Part shown: positions 1 to 8,313 of the stretch, piece after piece
Numbering within the stretch: position 1 is the first letter of the stretch
How the letters are laid out: every line of letters begins with the position of its first letter
Assembly: GCA_011777135.1 (NCBI GenBank)
Contig: JAABVY010000363.1
Coordinates: 1 to 27,071, forward strand
Direction: 5' to 3'
Length of the DNA stretch: 27,071 bases
Source: Candidatus Zixiibacteriota bacterium
Lineage (GTDB): Bacteria; Zixibacteria; MSB-5A5; JAABVY01
Made by a program: the position numbers and the translations under genes
The notes under the pieces: model-generated
What the model was told of the DNA's origin: nothing
The model's input: only the letters and a program-made list of their open reading frames with translations
Database searches by the model: none

Positions 1-531
1 GGTCTGGTGAAAGCCTATAAAGATAAATATGACGATCTCTCAATAATCCAGCTTGATGCACATGCTGATCTGCGGGATTCCTATCAGGGCAATAAGTTTT
101 CCCATGCCTGCGTTATGAGAAGAATCCGGGAATTTATCTCCCAAACCGCCGGAGTGGGAATAAGGAATATTTCAAAAGAGGAATATAAGCTGATCCAGCA
201 TGATGAAATTCCGATTATATCGGCCACAGAAATGCATGAATCCTCTGCCTGGATGACCAAAGTTCTTGATAAACTGAGCAAAAATGTCTATCTGACAATC
301 GACTGCGATTTTTTTGATCCGTCCATAATGCCCGCGGTCGGCACTCCCGAGCCGGGCGGCGGATTATGGTATCCAACCCTGGAATTCCTGAGAAAACTCG
401 CTATTTCCAAAAATATAATCGGATTCGATGTGGTTGAACTGTCTCCCCTGCCAGTCAATAATGTCTCTGAATTCACAGCGGCAAGACTTATCTATAAGCT
501 GATCGGATACATATCCAGGTTTCAAAAATAG
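1..531 (+). CDS. speB: Agmatinase/arginase-family ureohydrolase, 3' part
   Basis: This is the C-terminal 176 codons of a ureohydrolase. The reading frame is open from base 1, so the true start lies upstream of the window. Manganese-binding motifs are visible: DAHADLRD near the start (DAHxD) and TIDCDFFDP followed by GTPEPGGG, which match the second and third family signatures, then FDVVELSP near the end. The family usually has about 290-310 residues, so roughly 40 percent is missing, including the first GGDH-type metal motif. Family members hydrolyse agmatine to putrescine and urea, or arginine, guanidinobutyrate or formiminoglutamate; agmatinase is the usual bacterial role, but substrate cannot be read from this fragment. 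The gene ends 3 bases before the convergent DUF302 gene. The GTG at base 7 is internal, not a start. Confidence 0.88.
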   Translation, partial: GLVKAYKDKYDDLSIIQLDAHADLRDSYQGNKFSHACVMRRIREFISQTAGVGIRNISKEEYKLIQHDEIPIISATEMHESSAWMTKVLDKLSKNVYLTIDCDFFDPSIMPAVGTPEPGGGLWYPTLEFLRKLAISKNIIGFDVVELSPLPVNNVSEFTAARLIYKLIGYISRFQK

Positions 532-534
532 AAG

Positions 535-1038
535 CTATTTAAGAATCGGCTGAAGCATCTCCTCCTGCTCTTTGGCCACTTTTTTCATGACTTCCTCGAT
601 TGTTCCCCCGAACATCTTGCTCATCAAACCGACATTAATACCGGCAATATAGACCTTGCCATTTTCAGTCTCATAGACGCTGATCCGGCAGGGCATCATA
701 GCCGAAACCTTTTTTCTGCCGTCAGCTTTAAGAATTTCCTCGGCATATTCCGGTTTACAGATGGAGAAGACCCTCATATTACCGATATCCTGCTTCCCGT
801 GATCAAGAAGGCTCTGCTGAATATTATAAACCTTGGAGACAGTCCAGCCATTGGAAGTCGCGGCTTCCTGAATCTTGCTGACTGTTTGTTCGAAGTCGAG
901 TTTGCTCTCCTGTACATCGATCATCATACGCGGCAGCGAGAATGCCACAATAAATCCGGTTAGTGCAATTCCGAGTATGAGTCCGCCGATAAAAAATGAG
1001 ATCCTGTATCCTCTTGACTGACTTTTTTCCTCCGACAT
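535..1038 (-). CDS. Membrane-anchored DUF302 domain protein
   Basis: This 167-residue protein has a short polar N-terminus, one membrane segment at about residues 13-35 (the FFIGGLILGIALTGFIVAF stretch), and a DUF302 domain over the remainder. The domain features are a predicted amphipathic segment (FEQTVSKIQEAATSNGW), a central ICKPEYAEEIL motif and MMPCRISVYE with the conserved MPC-type turn. DUF302 has no established biochemical function; small DUF302 proteins are often periplasmic. I chose the ATG at 1038 because GGAG lies 6 bases upstream of it; an ATG four codons earlier (1050) is in frame but has no ribosome site. It lies about 20 bases downstream of the ABC ATPase gene and is probably co-transcribed with it. 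Cys in MPC could matter for redox or metal binding, but that is a guess. Confidence 0.8.
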   Translation of the reverse strand: MSEEKSQSRGYRISFFIGGLILGIALTGFIVAFSLPRMMIDVQESKLDFEQTVSKIQEAATSNGWTVSKVYNIQQSLLDHGKQDIGNMRVFSICKPEYAEEILKADGRKKVSAMMPCRISVYETENGKVYIAGINVGLMSKMFGGTIEEVMKKVAKEQEEMLQPILK

Positions 1039-1058
1039 ATCCAACTCCATTTAAGAAA

Positions 1059-2144
1059 TTACAAAATTCTTTCACCATTTTTACCATCAAACAGCAGGCA
1101 ATTTTGGGGGTTCACAAACAGCTCAATTTTTTCGCCCTCCTCCGACGGTATAGCTTTGCCGCTCTTTACCCTCAGCTCCTCGTTGCCCAGCGTGCAGAAC
1201 AACACATGCCGGTCTCCGGCAAATTCAGTGTGAAGCACCTCTGTCTTCAAGACAAGATCATCCTGATTATGTCTCTGATAAAATAGATTTTCAGGCCGAA
1301 TACCCAATACTACAAATTCCGTCTTTCCATTATGCAAAGTCCTGCGCCAGCTTTCGGCGATCGGCACTTCTGCGTCATTACCGATAGCTATCACACTATC
1401 ATCGGAAATTCTTGCCTCCAGCAGATTGATCCGGGGGCTGCCGACGAATGATGCGGTGAAGACATTCGCGGGCTGATCGTAAATTTCCTGCGGACTGCCG
1501 ATCTGCTGTATTCTCCCCTCGTTCAATATCGCTATTCTATCACCAAGCGAGAGCGCCTCCTCCTGATCGTGCGTGACATAAATCATGGTGGCATTCAGTG
1601 TCCTCTGCAGGCTGGAGATTTCCGCCCGGGTTGAGACTCTCAGCTTTGCATCCAGATTCGACAGGGGTTCATCAAAAAGGAAAACGCTCGGATTCCTGAC
1701 AAGGGCTCGTCCCAGTGCTACTCGCTGCCTCTGCCCGCCGGAAAGAGTCTTGGGTTTGCGTTCTAGGAGTTCGGTTAACCCCAGAAGCCCCGCCTGTTTC
1801 TGTACTATCTCCCTGATCTGATCCCCGGGGAACTTCTTGACCTTGAGCGGAAATGCCAGGTTGTCGTATATTGTCATATGGGGATAGAGAGCATAATTCT
1901 GAAATACCATGGCCACATTCCGGTCCTTGGGAGCGACATTATTAATGGCCCTTCCGTTAATAAGTATCTCCCCCTCATCTAAATATTCCAGCCCCGCAAT
2001 CAACCTCAAAATTGTAGACTTTCCGCATCCCGAGGGGCCAAGAAGCACAAATAGCTCACCGTCCTTTATTCTGAGGTTTAAATCATGTACGACTATCGTT
2101 TTTCCAAAGGCTTTGGAAACAGCTTTGAACTCGAGATCGGCCAT
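1059..2144 (-). CDS. MalK/UgpC-type ABC transporter ATP-binding protein
   Basis: This 361-residue protein is an ABC ATPase of the carbohydrate-uptake CUT1 group. It has Walker A GPSGCGKST at residues 36-44, a Q-loop (VFQNYALYPHM), the signature LSGGQRQRVALGRAL, Walker B VFLFDEPLSNLDAKLR and the H-loop YVTHDQEEAL. The last 130 residues form the OB/TOBE-like regulatory domain typical of MalK, UgpC and MsmK (VLGIRPENL). Such proteins power uptake of sugars, sugar alcohols or glycerol-3-phosphate. No permease or solute-binding gene is adjacent, so it may be a shared ATPase serving transporters encoded elsewhere. The start ATG at 2144 follows AGAGG. It is divergent from the phosphomannomutase gene and followed by DUF302. 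Exact substrate is not deducible. Confidence 0.93.
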   Translation of the reverse strand: MADLEFKAVSKAFGKTIVVHDLNLRIKDGELFVLLGPSGCGKSTILRLIAGLEYLDEGEILINGRAINNVAPKDRNVAMVFQNYALYPHMTIYDNLAFPLKVKKFPGDQIREIVQKQAGLLGLTELLERKPKTLSGGQRQRVALGRALVRNPSVFLFDEPLSNLDAKLRVSTRAEISSLQRTLNATMIYVTHDQEEALSLGDRIAILNEGRIQQIGSPQEIYDQPANVFTASFVGSPRINLLEARISDDSVIAIGNDAEVPIAESWRRTLHNGKTEFVVLGIRPENLFYQRHNQDDLVLKTEVLHTEFAGDRHVLFCTLGNEELRVKSGKAIPSEEGEKIELFVNPQNCLLFDGKNGERIL

Positions 2145-2209
2145 GCCTCTAAAAAAGTTGAAAAAAGCTTATTATCAAGAACAATCAGAGCTCAAGGCCT
2201 CTTTTTTAT

Positions 2210-2238
2210 TTTACAAGTGCAAATATCTTTTATATATC
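2210..2238 (+). promoter_or_regulatory. Candidate sigma-70 promoter of the phosphomannomutase gene
   Basis: TTTACA (2210-2215), 17-base spacer and TATATC (2233-2238) in an AT-rich stretch between divergent genes. The implied transcription start is near 2245, about 28 bases before the ATG at 2273, which has GGGAG four bases upstream. Confidence 0.4.
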
Positions 2239-2272
2239 TAAAAGAAATCATACTGAGGAGAAAGGGAGTTAT

Positions 2273-3613
2273 ATGGCAGATATAAAAGATGAGATCTTCA
2301 AAGCTTATGACGTCAGGGGCATATACGGTGACACATTGACCGATGAAATCGCCTATCTTTTCGGGCGGGGGCTGGTTCAATATTTGGGAGCTTCCAATGT
2401 CGCGATAGGTTATGACATGAGAAAATCATCCCCTTCCCTTGCTGAAAATATGATTCGCGGTATTTCTGATCAGGGAGCAAATGCCGCCGAGCTGGGCGAA
2501 ATTTCAACCGACAGCCTCTATTTTGCTGTGGGAAAATTCGGGTATCCGGCCGGGGTGATGATCACAGCCTCACATAATCCGCCTGAATATAATGGTTTTA
2601 AGGTCTGCCGCGAGAATGCTATCCCGCTCTCGGGGGATCAGGGCTTGAATCAGATTCGAGATTTGATGAGGCGAGGTTTTAAGGATGTACCTCACAAGGG
2701 TAAAAAGACGGAACGTGATATTCGAGAAGCTTTCAGCAAACATGTGCTTTCTTTTATCGATGCTAATAAAATCAAGCCCTTTAAGATCGTGATTGATGCC
2801 GGCAATGGAATGGGGGGGAAGATATTGCCTCCCGTTTTCGAGAAGCTGCCCTGCGAGGTTAACCCGATGTATTTCGAGCTTGACGGCACATTCCCGAATC
2901 ATCCCGCCAATCCAATAGAACCCGAAAATATCAAGGATTTGCAGGAAAAGGTGAGGGAAACAAGGGCCTTTCTGGGAGCGGCCTTTGATGGCGATGCCGA
3001 CAGGATGTTTTTGATCGATGAAAACTCAAAACCTATGGGTGGGGATATGGTAACAGCTATGGTGGCCCGCAACCTTCTCAAAAAGGAGCCCGGCGCGACA
3101 ATAGTCTATAATCTGATCTGCTCCAAAACCGTGCCGGAGACAATCGAGAAGTTTGGCGGAAAACCAATCCGCACCAAAGTGGGCCATGCATTGATTAAAC
3201 CTATCATGCGTGAGCACGATGCCGTCTTTGGGGGGGAACATTCGGGACATTTCTACTTCCGCAACAATTACTTCGCAGATTCCGGTATAATCGCTCTTCT
3301 GGTGGTCCTGGAGCTGCTCTCGAATGAAGATAAGTCATTGTCGGAGCTGGTTTCAGAGATAGATCCCTACGTCCGTTCCGGTGAAATCAACAGCCGGGTT
3401 GAAGATATTCCATCCAAGCTGGAAGAGATCAAAAAACATTATAAGGATCTGGAATTCGATGAACTGGACGGTGTTACGGTTGAGGGCGATAACTTCTGGT
3501 TCAATGTTCGCCCCTCAAACACTGAGCCGCTCCTGCGCTTGAATCTCGAGGCAGATAATGAAGAAGTCATGCGGGAGAAGACGTCCGAAGTTCTTGAATT
3601 AATACGGAGTTAG
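2273..3613 (+). CDS. manB: Phosphomannomutase/phosphoglucomutase
   Basis: This 446-residue enzyme belongs to the alpha-D-phosphohexomutase superfamily. It interconverts hexose 6-phosphate and 1-phosphate, feeding GDP-mannose or UDP-glucose synthesis for envelope polysaccharide. All four active-site elements are visible in order: the phosphoserine loop TASHNPPEYNGFK (Ser100), the magnesium loop DGDADR (Asp239, Asp241, Asp243), the sugar-binding GGEHSGHFYFR, and the phosphate-binding loop RPSNTEPLLRL near the C-terminus. The EHSGH version of the sugar loop and the overall length match the bifunctional PMM/PGM (AlgC/ManB) class rather than glucosamine mutase (GlmM). The start ATG has GGGAG four bases upstream. 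The next gene begins 45 bases downstream. Distinguishing mannose from glucose preference would need an assay. Confidence 0.93.
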   Translation: MADIKDEIFKAYDVRGIYGDTLTDEIAYLFGRGLVQYLGASNVAIGYDMRKSSPSLAENMIRGISDQGANAAELGEISTDSLYFAVGKFGYPAGVMITASHNPPEYNGFKVCRENAIPLSGDQGLNQIRDLMRRGFKDVPHKGKKTERDIREAFSKHVLSFIDANKIKPFKIVIDAGNGMGGKILPPVFEKLPCEVNPMYFELDGTFPNHPANPIEPENIKDLQEKVRETRAFLGAAFDGDADRMFLIDENSKPMGGDMVTAMVARNLLKKEPGATIVYNLICSKTVPETIEKFGGKPIRTKVGHALIKPIMREHDAVFGGEHSGHFYFRNNYFADSGIIALLVVLELLSNEDKSLSELVSEIDPYVRSGEINSRVEDIPSKLEEIKKHYKDLEFDELDGVTVEGDNFWFNVRPSNTEPLLRLNLEADNEEVMREKTSEVLELIRS

Positions 3614-3658
3614 TGCAGAGATCAGCCTTATCTGCCGATTAATTAATAGGATATTAGT

Positions 3659-4429
3659 TTGGTATGGAAAATGGCTGAGAGAACACACAGAATCCTGATA
3701 GTCGACGATGACGAAAATCTCTTGAGGCTCCTGAGCGAGACCCTGGAGGCTATCGGTTATACTGCGCTCAGCGCCAATGACGGCCTGCGGGCGATACAGA
3801 TGGTCAAATCTGAGCAGATCGACCTGGTGATCGCAGATATCAGCATGCCCGAAATGGATGGCCTTCAGCTTTTGCAGCAGATTAAGGAGTACAATCAGGA
3901 TATTCCGGTACTCTTGATCACAGGCGTCAATATGAATAATATTAAAGACAGAGTCTATCAATATGGCGCCGATGCTTTCCTCGACAAGCCATTCAGAATC
4001 TCCCGCATCGAGCAGCTCTTGAACAGGCTTCTGACCCAGAAGGGTAATCGGGCCAAAATTCTGGTGGTCGATGATAACAAGGAATTCAGAGAACAGTTCG
4101 CCTCGCAGCTTGAGGAAATGGGATTTCGTGTGATCGAGGCCGCCGACGGAAGCGAGGCTCTGGAGAAGCTATCAAAAGATCATATCGATTCGGTCGTGGC
4201 CGATTACCGCATGCCCGACATCAACGGCCTGGAGCTTGCCAGGCGTTTAAAAAACGATGCGCCCTTTACTCGTGTAATTATAATTTCCGGCCAATCCCTG
4301 AGCCCCGAGGATGAAATTCTATTGAATGAATCTGCGGACGCATTCCTTCCAAAGCCCTTCAGGATGGAGCAGATCCAGAAAATGCTCAACAGCTTCATCA
4401 AATCCGGACATAAAGTAACCCAAAAGTAA
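3659..4429 (+). CDS. Tandem-receiver response regulator
   Basis: This 256-residue protein consists of two CheY-like receiver domains and no output domain. REC1 spans about residues 11-125, with acidic pocket D16-D17, phosphoacceptor D60 (ADISMPEMDG), T88 and K110 (DKPF). REC2 spans about residues 132-250, with D138-D139, D182 (ADYRMPDING), S210 and K232 (PKPF). Both sets of phosphorylation residues are intact. It should be a cytoplasmic phosphorelay or protein-interaction component fed by a histidine kinase encoded elsewhere. The start is probably TTG at 3659, seven bases after AGGA; an in-frame ATG at 3671 lacks a well-spaced ribosome site and would give a protein four residues shorter. It follows the mutase gene by 45 bases and may be co-transcribed with it. 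Confidence 0.88.
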   Translation: MVWKMAERTHRILIVDDDENLLRLLSETLEAIGYTALSANDGLRAIQMVKSEQIDLVIADISMPEMDGLQLLQQIKEYNQDIPVLLITGVNMNNIKDRVYQYGADAFLDKPFRISRIEQLLNRLLTQKGNRAKILVVDDNKEFREQFASQLEEMGFRVIEAADGSEALEKLSKDHIDSVVADYRMPDINGLELARRLKNDAPFTRVIIISGQSLSPEDEILLNESADAFLPKPFRMEQIQKMLNSFIKSGHKVTQK

Positions 4430-4446
4430 TTTACCGCCTAAATCAT

Positions 4447-4474
4447 TTGACTTTTATTCTTCCGCGTTTAAATT
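4447..4474 (+). promoter_or_regulatory. Candidate sigma-70 promoter of the aconitase operon
   Basis: TTGACT (4447-4452), a 16-base spacer and TAAATT (4469-4474). The expected start near 4481 leaves a leader of about 25 bases holding GGAGG ahead of the ATG at 4506. The same -10 sequence and spacing recur upstream of the ABC-F gene. Confidence 0.5.
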
Positions 4475-4505
4475 ACTCTGTTTAAGATAAACGCACGGAG
4501 GAAAA

Positions 4506-6434
4506 ATGGCATTAACATTGACTTACAAAATACTGAAAAAACACCTTGTTGACGGCGAGCTTACCGCCGGAAAAGAAATCGGGATAAAGATTGACCAGAC
4601 ACTGACTCAGGATGCCACAGGAACAATGAGTTATCTTCAATTTGAAGCTCTGGGCATGAAACAAGTAAAAACCAAGCTTTCTGTATCCTATGTTGATCAT
4701 AACACGTTGCAGTCCGGCTTCGAGAATGCCGATGACCATCGCTACCTTCAATCGGTAGCTTCCAAATATGGCATATTGTTCTCGCGTCCCGGCAATGGTA
4801 TCTGCCACCAGGTACATCTGGAGAGGTTCGCAGTGCCCGGCTGGACACTACTGGGCTCAGATTCTCACACTCCCACGTCAGGCGGATTGGGTATGATCGC
4901 AATCGGAGCAGGCGGTCTTGATGTCGCTGTTGCCATGGGCGGCGGAGCTTTTTACCTTCCCTGCCCCAGGGTCGTGGGAGTAAAACTGACAGGCAAACTC
5001 AAACCCTGGGTAACCGCAAAAGACATTATCCTGAAAGTTCTGGAGGAACTGACAGTTAAAGGCGGAGTGGGCAATATCATAGAATATTTCGGCCCGGGTG
5101 TCAAGACACTCACGGTACCGGAGAGGGCCACTATCACAAATATGGGCGCAGAACTCGGCGCGACCACCTCGATTTTTCCTTCCGACGAGCAGACCGAAAG
5201 ATTCCTGAAAGCCCAGGAGAGGCCAAAAGTATATAAACCGATGACCGCCGATGACGGCGCGGAATATGACAAGGTGGTGGAAATCAATCTGGATAAACTT
5301 GTGCCATTAATAGCCCAGCCGCATTCGCCGGATAATGTGGTTCCGGTTTCAAAAGTGGCCGGGAAAGAAGTACATCAGGTATGTATAGGGTCATGCACAA
5401 ATTCGTCTATCAAGGATCTTCGTGTAGTGGGGAAAGTGCTTTCCGGCAAGGCTGTCAACCCCAATTTATCTATGACAATATCTCCGGGATCACAGCAGGT
5501 TTTGAGGATGGCTTCCGAGGATGGTTCGCTTACCAATATGATCGCCGCCGGCGCCAGGATACTGGAATCCGCATGCGGACCATGTATAGGTATGGGCCAG
5601 GCGCCGCCTTCAGGAGGTGTTTCAGTCAGGTCGTTTAACCGCAATTTCCCCGGCAGATCGGGTACCAAAGATGCCCAGGTATACCTGGCTTCACCGGAAA
5701 CATGTGTAGCGACCGCGATAAAGGGTAAGATCACGGATCCGCGTAAACTGGGTGAATATCCGCGTATTACCATGCCGAAGAGATTCATAATCGACGACAG
5801 AAATATTATCAAACCCTCAAAGAATCCTGATAAAGTCGAAGTTGAACGCGGCCCGAATATTGCGCCGGTGCCGGTTCGCGGCAAAATGGAAGACACAATC
5901 TCAGCCAAGCTCCTTCTCCATCTGGAAGACAATATTACCACCGACCATATCATGCCGGCGGGAGCAAGGATTCTACCTCTAAGGTCAAACATTCCGGCTA
6001 TCAGCGACTTCGTCTTCCACTATATCGATCAGGATTTCCCGCGCAGGGCCAAGGAAGCTGGTTCCTCCGCTGTCGTTGGAGGAGAAAATTACGGCCAGGG
6101 CTCATCGCGTGAACATGCCGCTTTAGCGCCCATGTATCTGGGCTTGAAATTTGTGATCGCCAAGTCGTTCGCCCGTATCCACAAGACTAACCTGGTCAAT
6201 TTCGGCATCCTGCCATTGACATTTAAAAATGCCAAGGATTATGATCGATTGGAACCGGGCGATGAACTGGTCATAAAAAATGTGACCTCAAGTCTGAAGA
6301 AAGGCGAGGACATGGAAGTCGAGAATAAGACCAGAGACTTCTCGTTCCCCGTGTCATATGAGCTTTCAGACCGCCAGGTAAAAATCCTTCTGGCAGGCGG
6401 GCTCTTAAATTATACCAAGAAAGCCCAGGGCTGA
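4506..6434 (+). CDS. Aconitate hydratase, Aquifex-type short form
   Basis: This 642-residue aconitase isomerises citrate to isocitrate through cis-aconitate in the TCA cycle. The [4Fe-4S] ligands are C297 (in IGSCTNSS), C357 and C360 (in CGPCIGMG). The substrate-binding loop QGSSREHAALAP puts catalytic Ser at 533 and Arg at 535. The early GSDSHTPTSGGLGM motif and the N-terminal DATGTM segment are also characteristic. At about 640 residues it is far shorter than AcnA (about 890) and matches the Aquifex-type/mitochondrial-like lineage in which the swivelling C-terminal domain follows directly. The ATG at 4506 has GGAGG at good spacing. It heads an operon with gcvT (6-base gap) and a ComB-like gene. 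Homoaconitase or isopropylmalate isomerase is less likely because the single chain contains both domains. Confidence 0.93.
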   Translation: MALTLTYKILKKHLVDGELTAGKEIGIKIDQTLTQDATGTMSYLQFEALGMKQVKTKLSVSYVDHNTLQSGFENADDHRYLQSVASKYGILFSRPGNGICHQVHLERFAVPGWTLLGSDSHTPTSGGLGMIAIGAGGLDVAVAMGGGAFYLPCPRVVGVKLTGKLKPWVTAKDIILKVLEELTVKGGVGNIIEYFGPGVKTLTVPERATITNMGAELGATTSIFPSDEQTERFLKAQERPKVYKPMTADDGAEYDKVVEINLDKLVPLIAQPHSPDNVVPVSKVAGKEVHQVCIGSCTNSSIKDLRVVGKVLSGKAVNPNLSMTISPGSQQVLRMASEDGSLTNMIAAGARILESACGPCIGMGQAPPSGGVSVRSFNRNFPGRSGTKDAQVYLASPETCVATAIKGKITDPRKLGEYPRITMPKRFIIDDRNIIKPSKNPDKVEVERGPNIAPVPVRGKMEDTISAKLLLHLEDNITTDHIMPAGARILPLRSNIPAISDFVFHYIDQDFPRRAKEAGSSAVVGGENYGQGSSREHAALAPMYLGLKFVIAKSFARIHKTNLVNFGILPLTFKNAKDYDRLEPGDELVIKNVTSSLKKGEDMEVENKTRDFSFPVSYELSDRQVKILLAGGLLNYTKKAQG

Positions 6435-6440
6435 TACAAA

Positions 6441-7541
6441 ATGAGTGAAGCGAAGAAAACTCCATATTATGATAAACATATTGAGGCCGGCGCCAGGATA
6501 GCGGAATTTGCGGGCTATCTGATGCCGATCCAGTATAAGTCCATCAACTCGGAACATCTAAAGGTGCGCAACTCGGTTGGCATGTTCGACCTCTCCCACA
6601 TGGGCGAGTTCAGGGTCTCCGGAAATAATGCGATTGATTTCCTGCAGAAAATGACTGTTAATGACGTCTCCGAGCTGGCGAAAAATCAGGTGCATTATAC
6701 CTGCATGTGCTATCCCACTGGCGGTATCGTGGATGATCTTTTGATTTACAACCGAGGCGATCATTATCTTATGGTCGTGAACGCTGCCTGCCTTGAAAAG
6801 GACTTCGAATGGTTGAAGGATCATCTGGAGGGCGCAGTTAAGCTGGAAAATCTCTCCGACCAGACCGGACTTCTGGCGATTCAGGGTCCTAACGCGGAAA
6901 AAGTCCTCTCTAATATGACAGACTATAACCTCTCCGAATTGGCATTTTACTGGTCGGATGAAACCGAAATTGCCGGGGAGAAAGTTCTTTTCAGCCGTAC
7001 TGGATATACCGGCGAAGATGGTTTTGAGATCTATCACCGTCCAGAAATTGCAGATAAATTGTGGGAGGCCGCACTCGACGCCGGCAAGGAGTTAGAAATT
7101 GAACCTATTGGTCTTGGAGCAAGGGATTCCCTGCGGATGGAAATGAAATATATGCTTTACGGAAATGATATCGACAGCACGACCAATCCTGTGGAAGCCG
7201 GATTGTCATGGATAGTGAAGCTGGACAAGGGCGATTTTATCGGAAAAGATGCAATTGCGGAAGTTAAAGAGAACAAGCCTGACAGAAAACTAATTTGCTT
7301 TGAACTTGAGAATAAAGGGATACCCCGGCATGGATATAATATATATTCTGAGGGCAATGATGTCGGATATGTCTCTTCGGGGACATACTCCCCTGTTCTC
7401 GAAAAAGGAATCGGGCTGGGATATGTACCCAGAAACCGGTCGAAATCAGGTCGGGAGATTGAAATCGAAATACGCGGCAAGCGCCTACCGGCGACTATTG
7501 TAAAGCCGCCTTTCTATAAGGACGGTTCGCTGAAAAAATGA
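6441..7541 (+). CDS. gcvT: Aminomethyltransferase (glycine cleavage T protein)
   Basis: This 366-residue protein is the tetrahydrofolate-dependent T protein of the glycine cleavage system. It releases ammonia from the aminomethyl-lipoyl H protein and forms methylene-THF. Conserved features include GMFDLSHMGEF, VNDV followed by YTCMCYPTGGIVDDLL (folate pocket with the catalytic Asp of VND), LAIQGPNAEKVL, SRTGYTGEDGFEI, and GLGARDSLRMEMKYMLYG with DID after it. The length matches the usual 360-370 residues, and the aspartates favour true GcvT over the related YgfZ or dimethylglycine dehydrogenase-like proteins. It starts 6 bases after the aconitase stop and overlaps the next gene by 4 bases, so the three are probably translationally coupled. 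The H, P and L components are not in this window. Confidence 0.93.
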   Translation: MSEAKKTPYYDKHIEAGARIAEFAGYLMPIQYKSINSEHLKVRNSVGMFDLSHMGEFRVSGNNAIDFLQKMTVNDVSELAKNQVHYTCMCYPTGGIVDDLLIYNRGDHYLMVVNAACLEKDFEWLKDHLEGAVKLENLSDQTGLLAIQGPNAEKVLSNMTDYNLSELAFYWSDETEIAGEKVLFSRTGYTGEDGFEIYHRPEIADKLWEAALDAGKELEIEPIGLGARDSLRMEMKYMLYGNDIDSTTNPVEAGLSWIVKLDKGDFIGKDAIAEVKENKPDRKLICFELENKGIPRHGYNIYSEGNDVGYVSSGTYSPVLEKGIGLGYVPRNRSKSGREIEIEIRGKRLPATIVKPPFYKDGSLKK

Positions 7542-8263
7542 ATATACGTTTATTTTTTACACCTGCAGGTATCGGCGAAGAGCAGATTAATGGCAGGACA
7601 GCAGTGGTAATAGATATATTGAGAGCAACTACAGTAGCAGCGGTTGCCCTCGGCAATGGAGCGAGAGAGATAATCCCGGTCACCAACCTGGGAGATGCCA
7701 CCAGTTTGCGGGAAAAGCTGGACCGCAGCGCGGTACAGCTTGGCGGCGAACGTGAGGGACAGAAGGTAGATGGATTCGATCTGGGTAATTCACCTTTTGA
7801 ATACGGTCCTGACGCCGTGGAGAATAAGACCGTGATTCTGGCCACGACCAATGGTTCCGCCGCTATCCTCAAGGGCGGAGAAGCAAAGTACTGCCTATCA
7901 TGTGCCTTTGTAAATTTAACCGCAACGCTGGAAAAGATCCTGGAAATCAAAGATGATATATCTGTAATCTGCGCCGGAAACAAAGGAGGATTTTCACTTG
8001 AGGACGCGCTCTGCGGGGGCATGTTAGTGGACAAGCTACTCGCCTCTGGCGGAAACATGGAACTCGATAACGACGCCGCATTTGTATCCCAAGGTTTGTA
8101 TCACAAACACAGGGATAACCTGGAGGAAGCGCTGCATAAATCAGACCATGGAAAATACCTGGACAGCCTCGGTTTCTCCAATGATGTATCATTCTGTGCG
8201 CAGAAGGATAGCCTCTCCATTTGCCCGGTCTGGCAATCGGGACGCCTAACTCTCCTGGAATAA
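7538..8263 (+). CDS. comB: ComB-like 2-phosphosulfolactate phosphatase
   Basis: This 241-residue protein matches the ComB family, magnesium-dependent phosphatases that in methanogens convert 2-phosphosulfolactate to sulfolactate for coenzyme M synthesis. Visible motifs are VVIDILRATTVAAVAL near residue 25, LGGEREGQKVDGFDLGNSP, ATTNGSAAI and GNKGGFSLEDALCGGMLVD. The length is normal for the family. Bacterial homologues are widespread outside coenzyme M producers and their physiological substrate is generally unknown, so the specific reaction is uncertain here. Its ATG overlaps the gcvT stop by four bases (ATGA), showing translational coupling with aconitase and gcvT. No comA or comC is visible in this window. 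Confidence 0.85.
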   Translation: MNIRLFFTPAGIGEEQINGRTAVVIDILRATTVAAVALGNGAREIIPVTNLGDATSLREKLDRSAVQLGGEREGQKVDGFDLGNSPFEYGPDAVENKTVILATTNGSAAILKGGEAKYCLSCAFVNLTATLEKILEIKDDISVICAGNKGGFSLEDALCGGMLVDKLLASGGNMELDNDAAFVSQGLYHKHRDNLEEALHKSDHGKYLDSLGFSNDVSFCAQKDSLSICPVWQSGRLTLLE

Positions 8264-8267
8264 GAAG

Positions 8268-8296
8268 TGAACATTTCCCCAATTCCGCTGTATTAT
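8268..8296 (+). promoter_or_regulatory. Candidate promoter of the TPR/VWA gene pair
   Basis: TGAACA (8268-8273), 17-base spacer and TATTAT (8291-8296). The predicted start is about 8303, at the ribosome site itself, giving a leader of about 11 bases before the TTG at 8314. Confidence 0.33.
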
Positions 8297-8313
8297 GAGA
8301 GAAGGAGGATTCT

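Noticed and set aside
5375..5992. Long reading frame on the minus strand inside aconitase
   Set aside because: It is an antisense shadow of a strongly conserved coding region, has no ribosome site and shows no family resemblance.
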